Shown here piece after piece: positions 41,935-51,147 of a stretch of 64,000 nucleotides of DNA (within the stretch, counting starts at the first letter, position 1; each line of letters starts with the position of its first letter). The notes beneath the pieces were generated by a model. That model saw only the letters and a program-made list of their open reading frames with translations. It was not told the DNA's origin and did no database searches. A program made the position numbers and the translations under genes. Origin of the DNA: a virus; IMG/VR virus record IMGVR_UViG_3300009034_000015, positions 1-64,000 of that record; one strand, given 5' to 3'.

Positions 41935-42444
41935 TTAATCCACCTTCAACTTTATTATCTTGCTTAGTGAATCGCTCGTTCTCCTGACCTGGCTTAATAA
42001 AAAAGGGATTGCCAATTCTAAGAGCGAAGAAAATTCAAGATTATCTAAAATCCAATCTTGCTTTTCTTTTAAAATAGTTTTCTTATAATCTTCCTTTTTA
42101 AAATCCTCATCTTTCAAAAAGAAAAAAGCAATCAATTCCGCCATTCGCTCGCTTGCTATTCTTGGAATAACACTAATAAATATTTCAATTAATTGATTAA
42201 TCGAAATACTTTTAAAATCAAGACCTTTAAATTCATTAACCTGAGAAACTAATCCAACGATCTCTTGAATCAAAGGTATTTGCTTGCGAAGCGAAGGTTT
42301 AGGAATGATTACTTTTTCACCCCTGATAGTAGTTACTTCTAACTCATCAGGCAAGATAATTTCAGTAATATCTTTTATCTCATTTAATTTCTTTTGAGTT
42401 TCAGTTAAACCCTTTTCTCGTGTGTTATCTTTCATAGGAGTCAA
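41935..42444 (-). CDS. tail assembly chaperone, first frame (gpG-like)
   Basis: 169 residues between the major tail protein and the tape measure. Contains LPDELEVTTIRGEKVIIPKP at the N-terminus. The T TTT TTA slippery site falls near the end of the gene, at AIPFLL, after which the zero frame ends in 20 codons and the -1 frame continues. Position and slip site identify it. Confidence 0.8.
   Translation of the reverse strand: MTPMKDNTREKGLTETQKKLNEIKDITEIILPDELEVTTIRGEKVIIPKPSLRKQIPLIQEIVGLVSQVNEFKGLDFKSISINQLIEIFISVIPRIASERMAELIAFFFLKDEDFKKEDYKKTILKEKQDWILDNLEFSSLLELAIPFLLSQVRRTSDSLSKIIKLKVD
41998..42004 (-). other. -1 ribosomal frameshift site U UUU UUA
   Basis: In transcript sense the zero frame reads CCT TTT TTA TTA; the heptamer T TTT TTA is a canonical X XXY YYZ slip site. 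The -1 frame from here is open to 41681. Fusion needed for gpGT-type chaperones, so function is strongly implied. Confidence 0.78.
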
Positions 42445-42476
42445 CTCCTCTCTTTAAACAAAAGATTAACAATTAA

Positions 42477-43022
42477 TTAAGCCTTTTTCCTTACTATCTT
42501 AAAAAGCTGTTGCTGAGAAGCTAAAGCATCTCCGTTCCAATCTACCGTCTGCCTAACAGCATTAAAAGTATAAGGAAACTCATGTGGATCATCTCCGTGC
42601 TCAATAGCAACCTCACCTGAGCCCCTTGCTGCCCAAAAATAAGTTTCAACAGTATGCCCTACAGGTAATTCATGTCGAAACATAAGAGCAACATTAGAGA
42701 CATCCATATCTCCACCAAAACCAAGCGTAGCCTCAGTAGCATCTTCAGCAGTTACTCCAGCACCTAAAGCCCAGGCAAGATCTCGTAAACTCCATTGCAA
42801 ACCCCTAAAAGTAAGTGAAATCATTTCCTTTCTTGCAAAGCTCTTTATTAACGCTGCCGGAGTTCCTTGTTCTACATCTACAACTTCCCTTGTTATAGTT
42901 AAAGTAGAACCTGAACGAACTGCTCCTACTTCCACAGCAGGAGTGCTACCTACTGGCCCAAGAAAAATAACACCTGGCCCAAGAGATATATCATCAGTAT
43001 CATAAGTTGGCATATTAAACAT
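42477..43022 (-). CDS. major tail protein
   Basis: 181 residues, beta-rich, with SLGPGVIFLGPVG and ITREVVDVEQGTPAALIKSF. It comes before the chaperone pair and after the tail terminator, the standard slot for the tube protein. A second Met (MPTYD) may be the true start; I keep the longer form. Confidence 0.82.
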   Translation of the reverse strand: MFNMPTYDTDDISLGPGVIFLGPVGSTPAVEVGAVRSGSTLTITREVVDVEQGTPAALIKSFARKEMISLTFRGLQWSLRDLAWALGAGVTAEDATEATLGFGGDMDVSNVALMFRHELPVGHTVETYFWAARGSGEVAIEHGDDPHEFPYTFNAVRQTVDWNGDALASQQQLFKIVRKKA

Positions 43023-43296
43023 CTTGTATCACCTCCTTTCCTTCTAAATATTTCTTATAATTAGAATCAATAAGTTCATTAATAGCACCGCATCTTCTGC
43101 ATATATTACTTACTCTACCACCTTCAATCCAAAGATATAAATCTTTATACTTAATTCTTATTACATTTTTATTTGGATCTGAATAGCCAAGAACGAACCC
43201 ACAAGTCTCACAAAGCCATTCCTTTACATTCTCTTTAAAAAGAGCAGGTATATTACTTTCGTGATCTAAATTCTCTTTATCAGTTTTACTACCCAT
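43015..43296 (-). CDS. zinc-ribbon protein within tail module, 93 aa
   Basis: CETCGF ... CRRCGA gives a C-x2-C ... C-x2-C site of rubredoxin-like ribbon. It overlaps the tail terminator and the major tail protein genes by a few bases. Such a protein in the tail module is unusual; an assembly factor is possible. Confidence 0.6.
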   Translation of the reverse strand: MGSKTDKENLDHESNIPALFKENVKEWLCETCGFVLGYSDPNKNVIRIKYKDLYLWIEGGRVSNICRRCGAINELIDSNYKKYLEGKEVIQDV

Positions 43297-43667
43297 TTTC
43301 CTGCCTGATAATAAACCTTATCAATATCATCATATAATTGAACAGGTCTCATAGTTTCTTGCATAATGAACATTCTATCGGTATCTCGATAAAGCCACTT
43401 TTGTAAAAAATCAAATATTAAATCATAAATCGCAGAAGCCTCATTAGCACTTGCCCTTGAATAAGAATTTATAGAACAGGGTAAAACTTGAAATTTAGGA
43501 ATATCCTCATCTGCATAACCGCCAGTATCAAATTCTATATTAGCACAAGGATAAATAGGATTTTTAATAGAAACTAAATGACCAGGATAAAAATGATTGT
43601 AAATATAATTTGTAATAGCAGTCTCACCAATTATACTTTTTCTAATATCTTCGATCAATTTGTTCAT
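43266..43667 (-). CDS. tail terminator-like protein
   Basis: 133 residues with NIEFDTGGYADEDIPKFQV, typical of small tail completion/terminator proteins that cap the tube. Sits between the neck gene and tail tube gene. Assigned by order and size. Confidence 0.6.
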   Translation of the reverse strand: MNKLIEDIRKSIIGETAITNYIYNHFYPGHLVSIKNPIYPCANIEFDTGGYADEDIPKFQVLPCSINSYSRASANEASAIYDLIFDFLQKWLYRDTDRMFIMQETMRPVQLYDDIDKVYYQAGKWVVKLIKRI

Positions 43668-44161
43668 TTAAACATAATCCCCGCACGGGTTCTATGGCGA
43701 CCCATAGTTTGAATTATTTCTTTTTTAATTTCTTTTCTTTTATTTTCAAGCGAACCTTTTAGGAAATCTCTTTTAATCATTAAAGGAGTTCCTAATAAAA
43801 CATAAATAGCCCATGCACAAATTCTTTCATCTATCCAAGCTTTATGTTCACTTTTAGTTTCAAAATGAAAGTCTTCACTTCTTTGAGCACTTTTTAAAAC
43901 TCCTGATTGAGAATGAACTGCCCAATAAGGAGAATGCAATGATTTACCTTTTGGCCCATGTCTTTTAGCGTAAGGATGATCTAATCTTCTTAAATCAGCA
44001 AGAGAATGATCAGTTAAAGAAATATTTTTAGTTACTTCTTTATCTAAAATTTTACCTGCCTTTTCAATCGCCACCTTTCTACCTTTATCAAATACTTTTT
44101 GTGTAGTATTAAGATTCCCCAATACTACATTTAAACCTCTTACTCCTGTTTTAATTGCCAT
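43664..44161 (-). CDS. HK97 gp10-like neck/tail completion protein
   Basis: 165 residues, starts MAIKTGVRGLNVVLGNLN with the AxxA helix and HHPYAKRHGPKG-like segment found in gp10 relatives. Joins head to tail with the connector genes upstream. Slightly longer than usual. Confidence 0.6.
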   Translation of the reverse strand: MAIKTGVRGLNVVLGNLNTTQKVFDKGRKVAIEKAGKILDKEVTKNISLTDHSLADLRRLDHPYAKRHGPKGKSLHSPYWAVHSQSGVLKSAQRSEDFHFETKSEHKAWIDERICAWAIYVLLGTPLMIKRDFLKGSLENKRKEIKKEIIQTMGRHRTRAGIMFK

Positions 44162-44166
44162 TTTAT

Positions 44167-46494
44167 TTACTTAATTGAAGTATCTATTACTGTTCTTCCA
44201 AGATTCTTTTCTGACAGATAATTTAACATCTCATCTAAGAAAGGAATAAAAGGATGTTCCTTTGGAATTAAACTTTTCATTTCCATTCCAAGTTTTAAAG
44301 CTTCTTCTAAATGAATAAAAAATAATTCTTTTCTTGGTTGCCAATAATTATTATCTTTCTGCATAGCAGTATGCAAATATTCAATCCCCTTTGGTCTATC
44401 GCCATCATTTAAATAATGCAAAGCTAAATTAAAATAAGGTCTGCTATCTTCTGGATTATCTTTCATTTGCATTTGATTAAGTAAAAAATATTCATTTAAT
44501 TTTCTACTAACAAATCTTTGATCTTTCATAAATCCTTTATGGTAAGTTAAAAATGGAGCAATACCCATCTTAGGATTTTCTATTTGCTTTAAACTATTTT
44601 CTAATGACTCGTGCACTCTACCTTCATAATAAATTTCAGATAAATTTCTAAATAATCTTACATGTTCAGATGGAACTTTCCTTCCATCTTTCTGTAAGTT
44701 TACAAACATAAATAACCAAGCAATAAAATCAGTTTCAACCATCTGTAATAAAGGCGGGAAAGGAGGCATCTCTTCATCAGGATCAAGATGTAAAATCCAT
44801 TCTTTAGTTGCTTTACTTTTAGCAAAGTTCCTAGCATCAGAATAATTTTTATTCCATTCATAATCATAAACTTCAGCTCCATACATTTTAGCAACTTGTT
44901 TAGAATTATCTTTAGAGCCAGTATCCACATAAATTATTTCATCAACAAAACTCCAAACTATATCAAATAATTCATATAAAGCAAATTCTTCATCTTTACC
45001 TACTATACATAAAGATATTTGATTATTCTCATTCCATTCATTTAACTGCAATTTACTTTCATCAATCAAATGATTATAATCTTTTGCACCAATTAAATCT
45101 TCTCTTTTATCTTTATCTATGCCAGAATAGAAATCAAATTTATCTTTACATATTTTCGGATCTGAATATCCATAATGTTTAACCCTTACTCCAGAATACC
45201 TACTATTAAAAATAGGAAACATTGGAATATTCCCACAATGCAAACCTTGATCATTACCAAGAGTTATTTCTTGATTAGGTAAATTTTTAAATAAACGAAA
45301 GCCACTCATGTTACCAAATATCCCATCTTTTCTATAAAACTTTTCTCCTCTCCAAAAAGTATAAAAGAATAATCTAAAACATTGAAATTCTGGATTAACC
45401 GGTTTAATTAATCTATGAGCATAATCATAATCAAACTTATCTTCTAATACTTCATCACCATCAATAGAAATAATCCAATCAGGATGCCTATCCTTAGCCA
45501 TTTCTAAAAGTTTATTTCTATCTCTACGCTCATTAAAATCTAAATCTTGACTTTCTAATTTAGCTACTTTAGGAAATTCTTTAACTATATTTACAGTATT
45601 ATCTTTAGAACCATCATCAAGCACAACTATTTCATCAGCAAATTCTGAGGTTCTAATTAAACTTCTTTTTATAAACTCTTCACAATTTTTAATTCTATAC
45701 ATAGCAACAAGTTTGCCAGTATAATCTTCAACATGATATTTTCTATAATATTTAGATTTATTGTTTACCCCTCTTTTATTATCAGGAAATTCACTATCTA
45801 AAGTTTTATGACCAAAATGATGTATAAAAACATCACCTGCTAAAACAGCTTTATATCCTTCCATTCTACCTCTAAGAATTATATCATTATCATCATAACC
45901 ACCAGGATCAAAATCAGTATCAAGTAATCCTATCTCATCTATTACTTCTTTTTTAATTAATAAACATAAGCCAGATAAAAATCCTACTTCTGCCCATCTT
46001 TCAAAATTCTCTTGAAAATATTGATCCCCTATTTGGTCTAAATTATTTAAATAATATTGAGGCATATCTGCTTTTTGCAAACCAGCTACTATATTTGAGG
46101 ACGGGCCAACAAAGCCAATCTTTTTTATATTTAATTTCTCAGGCGCCTCCTCATAACACTTAATTAATCTTGTTAACCAATTAGGAGTAACTATAACATC
46201 ATTATTTAATAATAGATAAAAGCCTGTTACTTTAGCCATTCCTAATCCCATATTTGTAGCTGATGCAAATCCTTTATTATCAGCAAAATGAAAAACTTTT
46301 ATATTGTTTAATTTATTTTTTAAACCATTTAAATAATCAGTTGTTCCATCTGTAGAGCCATTATTAATTACTATTAATTCATAAGGAATCCCTTGAGTAT
46401 TTTTAATTACTGAATTAATAGCTTGCACAGTATATTCTAATTGATTAAATACTGGCATTATGATTGACACTTCCGGTAAATTAGAGTTCTTCAA
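44167..46494 (-). CDS. three-domain glycosyltransferase within virion module
   Basis: 775 residues. Domain 1 (1-250): SIIMPVFNQLEY, INNGSTDGT and LLNNDVIVTP, a GT2 fold. Domain 2 (about 265-480): IVVLDDGSKDNT and IISIDGDEVLE. Domain 3 (about 505-690): IIYVDTGSKDNS and LHLDPDEEMPP. The C-terminus (700-775) is TPR-like (YFNLALHYLNDG). Each domain keeps the acidic metal motif. The gene lies between head-closure and tail-completion genes, so the likely target is the particle, but it may also alter the host surface. Confidence 0.88.
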   Translation of the reverse strand: MKNSNLPEVSIIMPVFNQLEYTVQAINSVIKNTQGIPYELIVINNGSTDGTTDYLNGLKNKLNNIKVFHFADNKGFASATNMGLGMAKVTGFYLLLNNDVIVTPNWLTRLIKCYEEAPEKLNIKKIGFVGPSSNIVAGLQKADMPQYYLNNLDQIGDQYFQENFERWAEVGFLSGLCLLIKKEVIDEIGLLDTDFDPGGYDDNDIILRGRMEGYKAVLAGDVFIHHFGHKTLDSEFPDNKRGVNNKSKYYRKYHVEDYTGKLVAMYRIKNCEEFIKRSLIRTSEFADEIVVLDDGSKDNTVNIVKEFPKVAKLESQDLDFNERRDRNKLLEMAKDRHPDWIISIDGDEVLEDKFDYDYAHRLIKPVNPEFQCFRLFFYTFWRGEKFYRKDGIFGNMSGFRLFKNLPNQEITLGNDQGLHCGNIPMFPIFNSRYSGVRVKHYGYSDPKICKDKFDFYSGIDKDKREDLIGAKDYNHLIDESKLQLNEWNENNQISLCIVGKDEEFALYELFDIVWSFVDEIIYVDTGSKDNSKQVAKMYGAEVYDYEWNKNYSDARNFAKSKATKEWILHLDPDEEMPPFPPLLQMVETDFIAWLFMFVNLQKDGRKVPSEHVRLFRNLSEIYYEGRVHESLENSLKQIENPKMGIAPFLTYHKGFMKDQRFVSRKLNEYFLLNQMQMKDNPEDSRPYFNLALHYLNDGDRPKGIEYLHTAMQKDNNYWQPRKELFFIHLEEALKLGMEMKSLIPKEHPFIPFLDEMLNYLSEKNLGRTVIDTSIK

Positions 46495-47077
46495 TATTCA
46501 CCTCCCAATGATGTTCTTTTGAATAACCATTAACTAAATTTGGCGGATCAACTACTTTATAAGAAATAGAATTTATTTTAACAATATCTTCTCTTAAAAA
46601 AGAATAAGAAGAATCATACATAGCAATTAATTTAAAAGGATTTTTTTCTGAACTACCAGGCATTAAAAGTATTCCATCTCCAATAGATTTTTTATATTTC
46701 CTTGCTTTAATCCCTGACTTAATTAATCTTTCAGTTTCATTAGGCTCACCAGTTCTTAAAGCATCTTTAATTCTAATGCTACCCACAACGCTTTCATCTA
46801 TAAATCCAGAAGAAAGTATAGAACTAATATTAGTAAAAGTTTTTTCTCCTTCTCTAAATCCATTTGCAGTAAAAGTAAAAACTTCAGAATCAGGAGAACC
46901 AGCAACGGTTCCATTAACAGTTATAGTTCCAGTGCCAGTAGAAGCTCCAGAAATTTCTATTATTAAAATCTCTCCAGTTGGTTGATAATCTACATACATT
47001 GTAGCAGTTATTATTTGATCAAGCAAAATATCTGTTTTACGATATAAATCAATTTCTGTATTCAATAAATGTTTCAT
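46481..47077 (-). CDS. head closure / stopper protein
   Basis: 198 residues, between the adaptor and neck genes. Residues about 35-90 form a Thr/Gly-rich beta insert (SGASTGTGTITVNGTVAGS) on the usual small barrel. Overlaps the glycosyltransferase start. Assigned by order. Confidence 0.55.
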   Translation of the reverse strand: MKHLLNTEIDLYRKTDILLDQIITATMYVDYQPTGEILIIEISGASTGTGTITVNGTVAGSPDSEVFTFTANGFREGEKTFTNISSILSSGFIDESVVGSIRIKDALRTGEPNETERLIKSGIKARKYKKSIGDGILLMPGSSEKNPFKLIAMYDSSYSFLREDIVKINSISYKVVDPPNLVNGYSKEHHWEVNIEEL

Positions 47078-47706
47078 TAAATTATTGCTCTTTGATATTT
47101 TTTTAAAATAGAAATAGTATCAGGCATAAATCCTGCTCCTAAATCTTTTTGCTTATAAGAATAATCACCTATTTTTTCAGATAAAAACTTTTCGTGATCT
47201 ACTTCATTTAATAAACGATTAGTTTCTCTTTTAACTACTAATTGAATATCATTAGGAATTACAGCATATCCAGCTTGATATGAAATTTCTATTGTAGCAA
47301 TTCCTTGAGTAAAATATTGACCTGGCTCTAAAGTATAAGCTTCAACTCCTCTAAGATATTTTTTACCTGCTCCTTTTAAAGCTATCTTTCCATTTTCCCA
47401 AAAATGATAATCTAAACTTGAAACTGGAGTGTCATCACAAGTTAAAGCTATTACAGATTGTAAAGGCCATTGTTTAACCAAAAATATTTGTTCCCAAGCA
47501 TAATCTACATCTAATACTTGATCATAATAAGTAATCCCTAATGACCTTCCAATAAAAGATTCAGTAGCAAGAGAAACTCCATCTAATATATCACCTATCT
47601 GAGTATCCCAAGTGCTCAAGGTTATACCAGCATAAGATTTAAAACTTGCTAATGTAACTAATCTGCCCCAAGGCTCTGCTGGTAATGCTGGAAGTTCTAC
47701 TGGCAT
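47077..47706 (-). CDS. head-tail adaptor (gp6-like)
   Basis: 209 residues. TWDTQIGDILDGVSLATESFIGR and ITYYDQVLDVD are the helix and strand pattern of gp6-type adaptors, with LPNDIQLVVKRETNRLLNE-like helix later. It binds portal and accepts the stopper. Confidence 0.75.
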   Translation of the reverse strand: MPVELPALPAEPWGRLVTLASFKSYAGITLSTWDTQIGDILDGVSLATESFIGRSLGITYYDQVLDVDYAWEQIFLVKQWPLQSVIALTCDDTPVSSLDYHFWENGKIALKGAGKKYLRGVEAYTLEPGQYFTQGIATIEISYQAGYAVIPNDIQLVVKRETNRLLNEVDHEKFLSEKIGDYSYKQKDLGAGFMPDTISILKKYQRAII

Positions 47707-47715
47707 TTTAACTCC

Positions 47716-48900
47716 TTAACTAACAGTTACCTCTTTTGTAGCTGTTTGACTTTCTCCTTGTATAAAAAATGTAAAAGTATAAGTATCAGCATCAAGGAAC
47801 ATTGGCCTTCTCCACCTACCATTTACATTTGTCATAGCCCATCCTTTTCTATAAGTAACCGATCTATTCCCGGCATCATAATCTGTTTTTAGATAAGCCC
47901 ATATTTCAACATTATCTAATGGAACTCCGCTTCTAACTACTCGCATATTATCTGACCCACCAGTATTATGATCAACAGATATTCCACCACTTCCAGCAGA
48001 TGGTAAAGCTTCAACTACATCTAAAGTTTGAGAACCTAGCATTAAAGATTCTAATGAAAATTCCCCTAACGGACTTGGATCTGGATTCTCAAAACCAGAA
48101 CTAGGGAATGGCCTAACATCACCATAACCATCCTTATCAGTATCAGGACTTCCACCTACTTCATCAGCAGCACACTCCGAAGCTCCCCAATGATGACCAG
48201 AAGAAGCCTCATCAAAATAAACATCACAAGCTTTCATAGATAATCTAGTAATTGTATGTTTTACAGCAGCAGCAGCAACATTAGCTATATAAACAGCAGT
48301 TTTGCATTTTAAAGCTTCACCATCAATAACTTTATTTCTAACCGCTCCATCATCCCATAATTTAAACCCTATCGAGCCAGAATAATCACTTCCATCTGCT
48401 CCTACATTAAAAAATGAATTTCTACCACAAATAAAAGCTGTAGCTCCTTCATCAGTCTCCATAGCAAAACAAATTCCATTTACTACTGAATTAATCGCAT
48501 ATAATTCTTCAAAGATACAGTTAGTTGCATTATACATTCTAAAACATCCTGTAGCTCCAGATGAATTTAAAATTTTTCCACCAGTAACATAAATTTCAGT
48601 ATCAGTATAACCAGGAGTAGAATTATAAATTTCTAAACCCCAACCACTTTGATTTTGAATAATAAAATTACCAACTAAAGCATAAAAACCTTTTCCAGTT
48701 AATTGCCAGTTTACATTCCCAAAATCACCAGTCGCAATAATTATATCACCTCTACCAGAAACAACTCTACTTAAAGCCTCAGCAAAAGTTAAAACTGGAT
48801 AAGAATAATTACCTACATTATTATCATTTCCATTTGGATTTAAATGTATTCTATTACCAGTATATTTTAAAATTGAATAGGTTCTTAATAAACTAATCAT
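47716..48900 (-). CDS. right-handed beta-helix protein, fiber or decoration
   Basis: 394 residues. Starts with a NPNGNDNNVGNYSYPVLT repeat entrance typical of pectate-lyase-like proteins (PNGxD..G.. P), followed by short beta-helix coils (residues 25-230), and a C-terminal Ig/carboxypeptidase-like sandwich (about 300-394). Could be a head fiber or a depolymerase-type spike. Confidence 0.7.
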   Translation of the reverse strand: MISLLRTYSILKYTGNRIHLNPNGNDNNVGNYSYPVLTFAEALSRVVSGRGDIIIATGDFGNVNWQLTGKGFYALVGNFIIQNQSGWGLEIYNSTPGYTDTEIYVTGGKILNSSGATGCFRMYNATNCIFEELYAINSVVNGICFAMETDEGATAFICGRNSFFNVGADGSDYSGSIGFKLWDDGAVRNKVIDGEALKCKTAVYIANVAAAAVKHTITRLSMKACDVYFDEASSGHHWGASECAADEVGGSPDTDKDGYGDVRPFPSSGFENPDPSPLGEFSLESLMLGSQTLDVVEALPSAGSGGISVDHNTGGSDNMRVVRSGVPLDNVEIWAYLKTDYDAGNRSVTYRKGWAMTNVNGRWRRPMFLDADTYTFTFFIQGESQTATKEVTVS

Positions 48901-49371
48901 TTATTCTTCTTTCTCCTTAAACTTTATTTTAATTTTTTTATCTAATTTAACTTTTCCTTTTGCTTCATCTTCTAAAACAAAATCTTTTAATTTATTACTA
49001 CCAAAATTAGCAATAGCATTTAAAGCTTTTTTATCTTTAATTATTCTTTCTCTTAATTGAATAACTGATTGCGTAGGTTTAAATAATTCTGGATCTTTTA
49101 ATAATCTTTTTTGTAATTCTTTTGCATGAGTTAATAACCATATTAAAAAATTATGAATATCTTGGTCATTAAAATTAAGTAATTCATTTGTAATAAATAC
49201 TAAAGAATCATCATCTAAATCTATCAATAAATTATCTAACTCTTCTAAATGCTTTTCCCATTTTCCATAACACCAATTATGAGAATTTACTTCCAAATAA
49301 TCAGCAAGCCCAATAATCAACTCATTAGTAGAAGTTCTTAATTTTTGTAAAATTCTAAAAGCATTAAACAT
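48901..49371 (-). CDS. hypothetical protein, 156 aa
   Basis: Mainly helical with a basic C-terminus (KVKLDKKIKIKFKEKEE). Located among head or decoration genes. Possibly a small assembly factor; not recognised. Confidence 0.55.
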   Translation of the reverse strand: MFNAFRILQKLRTSTNELIIGLADYLEVNSHNWCYGKWEKHLEELDNLLIDLDDDSLVFITNELLNFNDQDIHNFLIWLLTHAKELQKRLLKDPELFKPTQSVIQLRERIIKDKKALNAIANFGSNKLKDFVLEDEAKGKVKLDKKIKIKFKEKEE

Positions 49372-49375
49372 AATA

Positions 49376-49768
49376 TCACCCCTTCACCTTATTCAAATTA
49401 TCTAAATAACCCCCGGAAGATTGCTGAGGAGAGTTTGCTGGATCAAAAGCCCACATATCTTGAGGATTATTCCTATATGAAAAATTATCAGAAAAATGCG
49501 TATCTCTCCCCAAAACCGTTGCTTCAATATAAACCTCATATTGGCCTAAAGTTAAACCAGCTAAAGAAATCGGATAATAATAAAAACCAATAGTTTCAAA
49601 TTGTTTTTGAGGTTCCGCTTCTAATATCTGATTTAAACTTCCATCTATTTGTGAAATCCAATATAAAATTAAATTAATATCAGTAGGATCAACAGCAGTT
49701 CCATCTGATCTTTTAATAGCTATTGAAACAGGAAAATAAGCATCACCATAATTGGCTATACCAATCAT
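49376..49768 (-). CDS. beta-sandwich protein, 130 aa
   Basis: Starts MIGIANYGDAYFPVSIAIKR, a beta-rich domain resembling phage Ig-like decoration domains (INLILYWISQIDG, LGQYEVYIEATV). Overlaps the LamG-like gene by four bases. Likely surface exposed. Confidence 0.55.
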   Translation of the reverse strand: MIGIANYGDAYFPVSIAIKRSDGTAVDPTDINLILYWISQIDGSLNQILEAEPQKQFETIGFYYYPISLAGLTLGQYEVYIEATVLGRDTHFSDNFSYRNNPQDMWAFDPANSPQQSSGGYLDNLNKVKG

Positions 49769-50433
49769 CTTAAATCTCCTCTAAGCAATAAATCATCAAC
49801 AATAGCACTACTTAATAAATCACAACAATCACAATCAGGATCACAATCACTTATAATTAAATCAGCCATATATTTAGAACTCTGATTTGAACTTCCAGCC
49901 ATATAAATATGTATTCTATTTATTAAATCAAAACTATCATGCCTAAATCCAAGATCAGAAAGTTTAGGAGTTTCCATATCATCTACATAAAAATCATACT
50001 TTTTATTTGGAATATCTAATTTAATTTTACAAGCAACCCAATCATCATCAACACCAGCAAATCCAGTAGAAAGATAAGAACCCCCACCTTCTCCATTTCC
50101 ATTAAAAGCTTGATAATATCCAGAATGATAACCAACTAAACTTGCAATCAAACTATTCTTGAAAGAGTATATATAAGGGCAAGCTTCATTTTTATTAGAA
50201 GTCCGCCATTCCCATCTTAACCACTGAATTAAATTTTCACCACCCGTTAAATCTTTATCTGCCCTACTATAAGTCTGGGATATAAAATGACCATCAATAG
50301 TTTTTCTTCCCTCAAACTGGACTGAATTCTGGATTAATGGAGAATCCCATCCATTCGCTGGTTCCCAATCTCGTTGCCCAATTAAATTACCTAAATCATA
50401 CTCACTAAAAATGTCATAAAGAATGACTGCCAT
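49765..50433 (-). CDS. LamG/lectin-like virion protein, 222 aa
   Basis: Jellyroll-like pattern with WVACKIKLDIPNKKYDFYVD and INRIHIYMAGSS, close to LamG/laminin-G sandwiches. The C-terminus has a Cys-rich patch DCDPDCDCCD. Encoded with other head-surface proteins, so a capsid decoration or glycan-binding protein is likely. Confidence 0.6.
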   Translation of the reverse strand: MAVILYDIFSEYDLGNLIGQRDWEPANGWDSPLIQNSVQFEGRKTIDGHFISQTYSRADKDLTGGENLIQWLRWEWRTSNKNEACPYIYSFKNSLIASLVGYHSGYYQAFNGNGEGGGSYLSTGFAGVDDDWVACKIKLDIPNKKYDFYVDDMETPKLSDLGFRHDSFDLINRIHIYMAGSSNQSSKYMADLIISDCDPDCDCCDLLSSAIVDDLLLRGDLR

Positions 50434-50728
50434 ATAATCTTTTCCTTAATAAATCAAAATTAAAATTAGGATAAATTATTTTAAAATCATTTTCTTTTGA
50501 TTTTAAATTCTTATCAGTTATTTCTATAATCTCTGAATTTTTCTTTAAATCAATTAACTCTTGTTGTTCTAAATTAATTGTAATTATAGCAGAAAAGAAA
50601 TCCTTACTATAAAATACACCAAAATTCTTATCAGAGATTTTAATAGGTTTAATAGAATTAAGATTACCTAACTCATCATCAGTTTTAATAACTTCAGATA
50701 TAGTAGGTAAAATAAGATTAACTATCAT
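50414..50728 (-). CDS. hypothetical protein, 104 aa
   Basis: Beta-rich acidic protein, starting MIVNLILPTISEVIKTDDEL. Overlaps the neighbouring genes by 20 and one base. No motif; perhaps head or decoration related. Confidence 0.5.
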   Translation of the reverse strand: MIVNLILPTISEVIKTDDELGNLNSIKPIKISDKNFGVFYSKDFFSAIITINLEQQELIDLKKNSEIIEITDKNLKSKENDFKIIYPNFNFDLLRKRLYGSHSL

Positions 50729-51057
50729 TATTTCTCCAAAATCCCTGCAATAATTTTCTTTCTTGACATTCCAATTTTTACTTTCTTGCCTACTACTTTT
50801 TTATAAGTATCTTTTAGCTCTACAATCTTCATCTTCTCTAAGACTGCTAAAGATAACTTATCAGGAACTACACTATCAGGAACTCTTATTGGAGTTTTAT
50901 CTTCAATAAGCTTATAACCAGATTTTAAAAGAAAATCCTTTGTTTCCTTTTTTCCACATTCACATCTTCCTTTTTTTACTACAACAGTTTCATAATAAGT
51001 ATGCTCTTTAAACATTGGAACTTTTTCATAATTTTTATTAAATAATACAAATCCCAT
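50728..51057 (-). CDS. HeH/LEM-like small protein, 109 aa
   Basis: C-terminal KMKIVELKDTYKKVVGKKV ... SRKKIIAGIL matches the short helix-extension-helix (SAP/LEM-like) tail common in phage proteins downstream of the capsid gene. N-terminal part has CECGK. Lies just after the major capsid gene. Confidence 0.6.
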   Translation of the reverse strand: MGFVLFNKNYEKVPMFKEHTYYETVVVKKGRCECGKKETKDFLLKSGYKLIEDKTPIRVPDSVVPDKLSLAVLEKMKIVELKDTYKKVVGKKVKIGMSRKKIIAGILEK

Positions 51058-51147
51058 CTTTTTTCTCCTTTCTTTTTTTAAATTAAATTTTAGCTACCTA
51101 CTAATCCCGCTATTGCTATGACCCCTTATTATAGCACCTCGCTAAAA

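Noticed and set aside
51058-51147. Terminator between major capsid and next gene
   Set aside because: A GCTAT/ATAGC stem exists, but it is only 5 bp and lacks a U tract; at most it is a weak attenuator.
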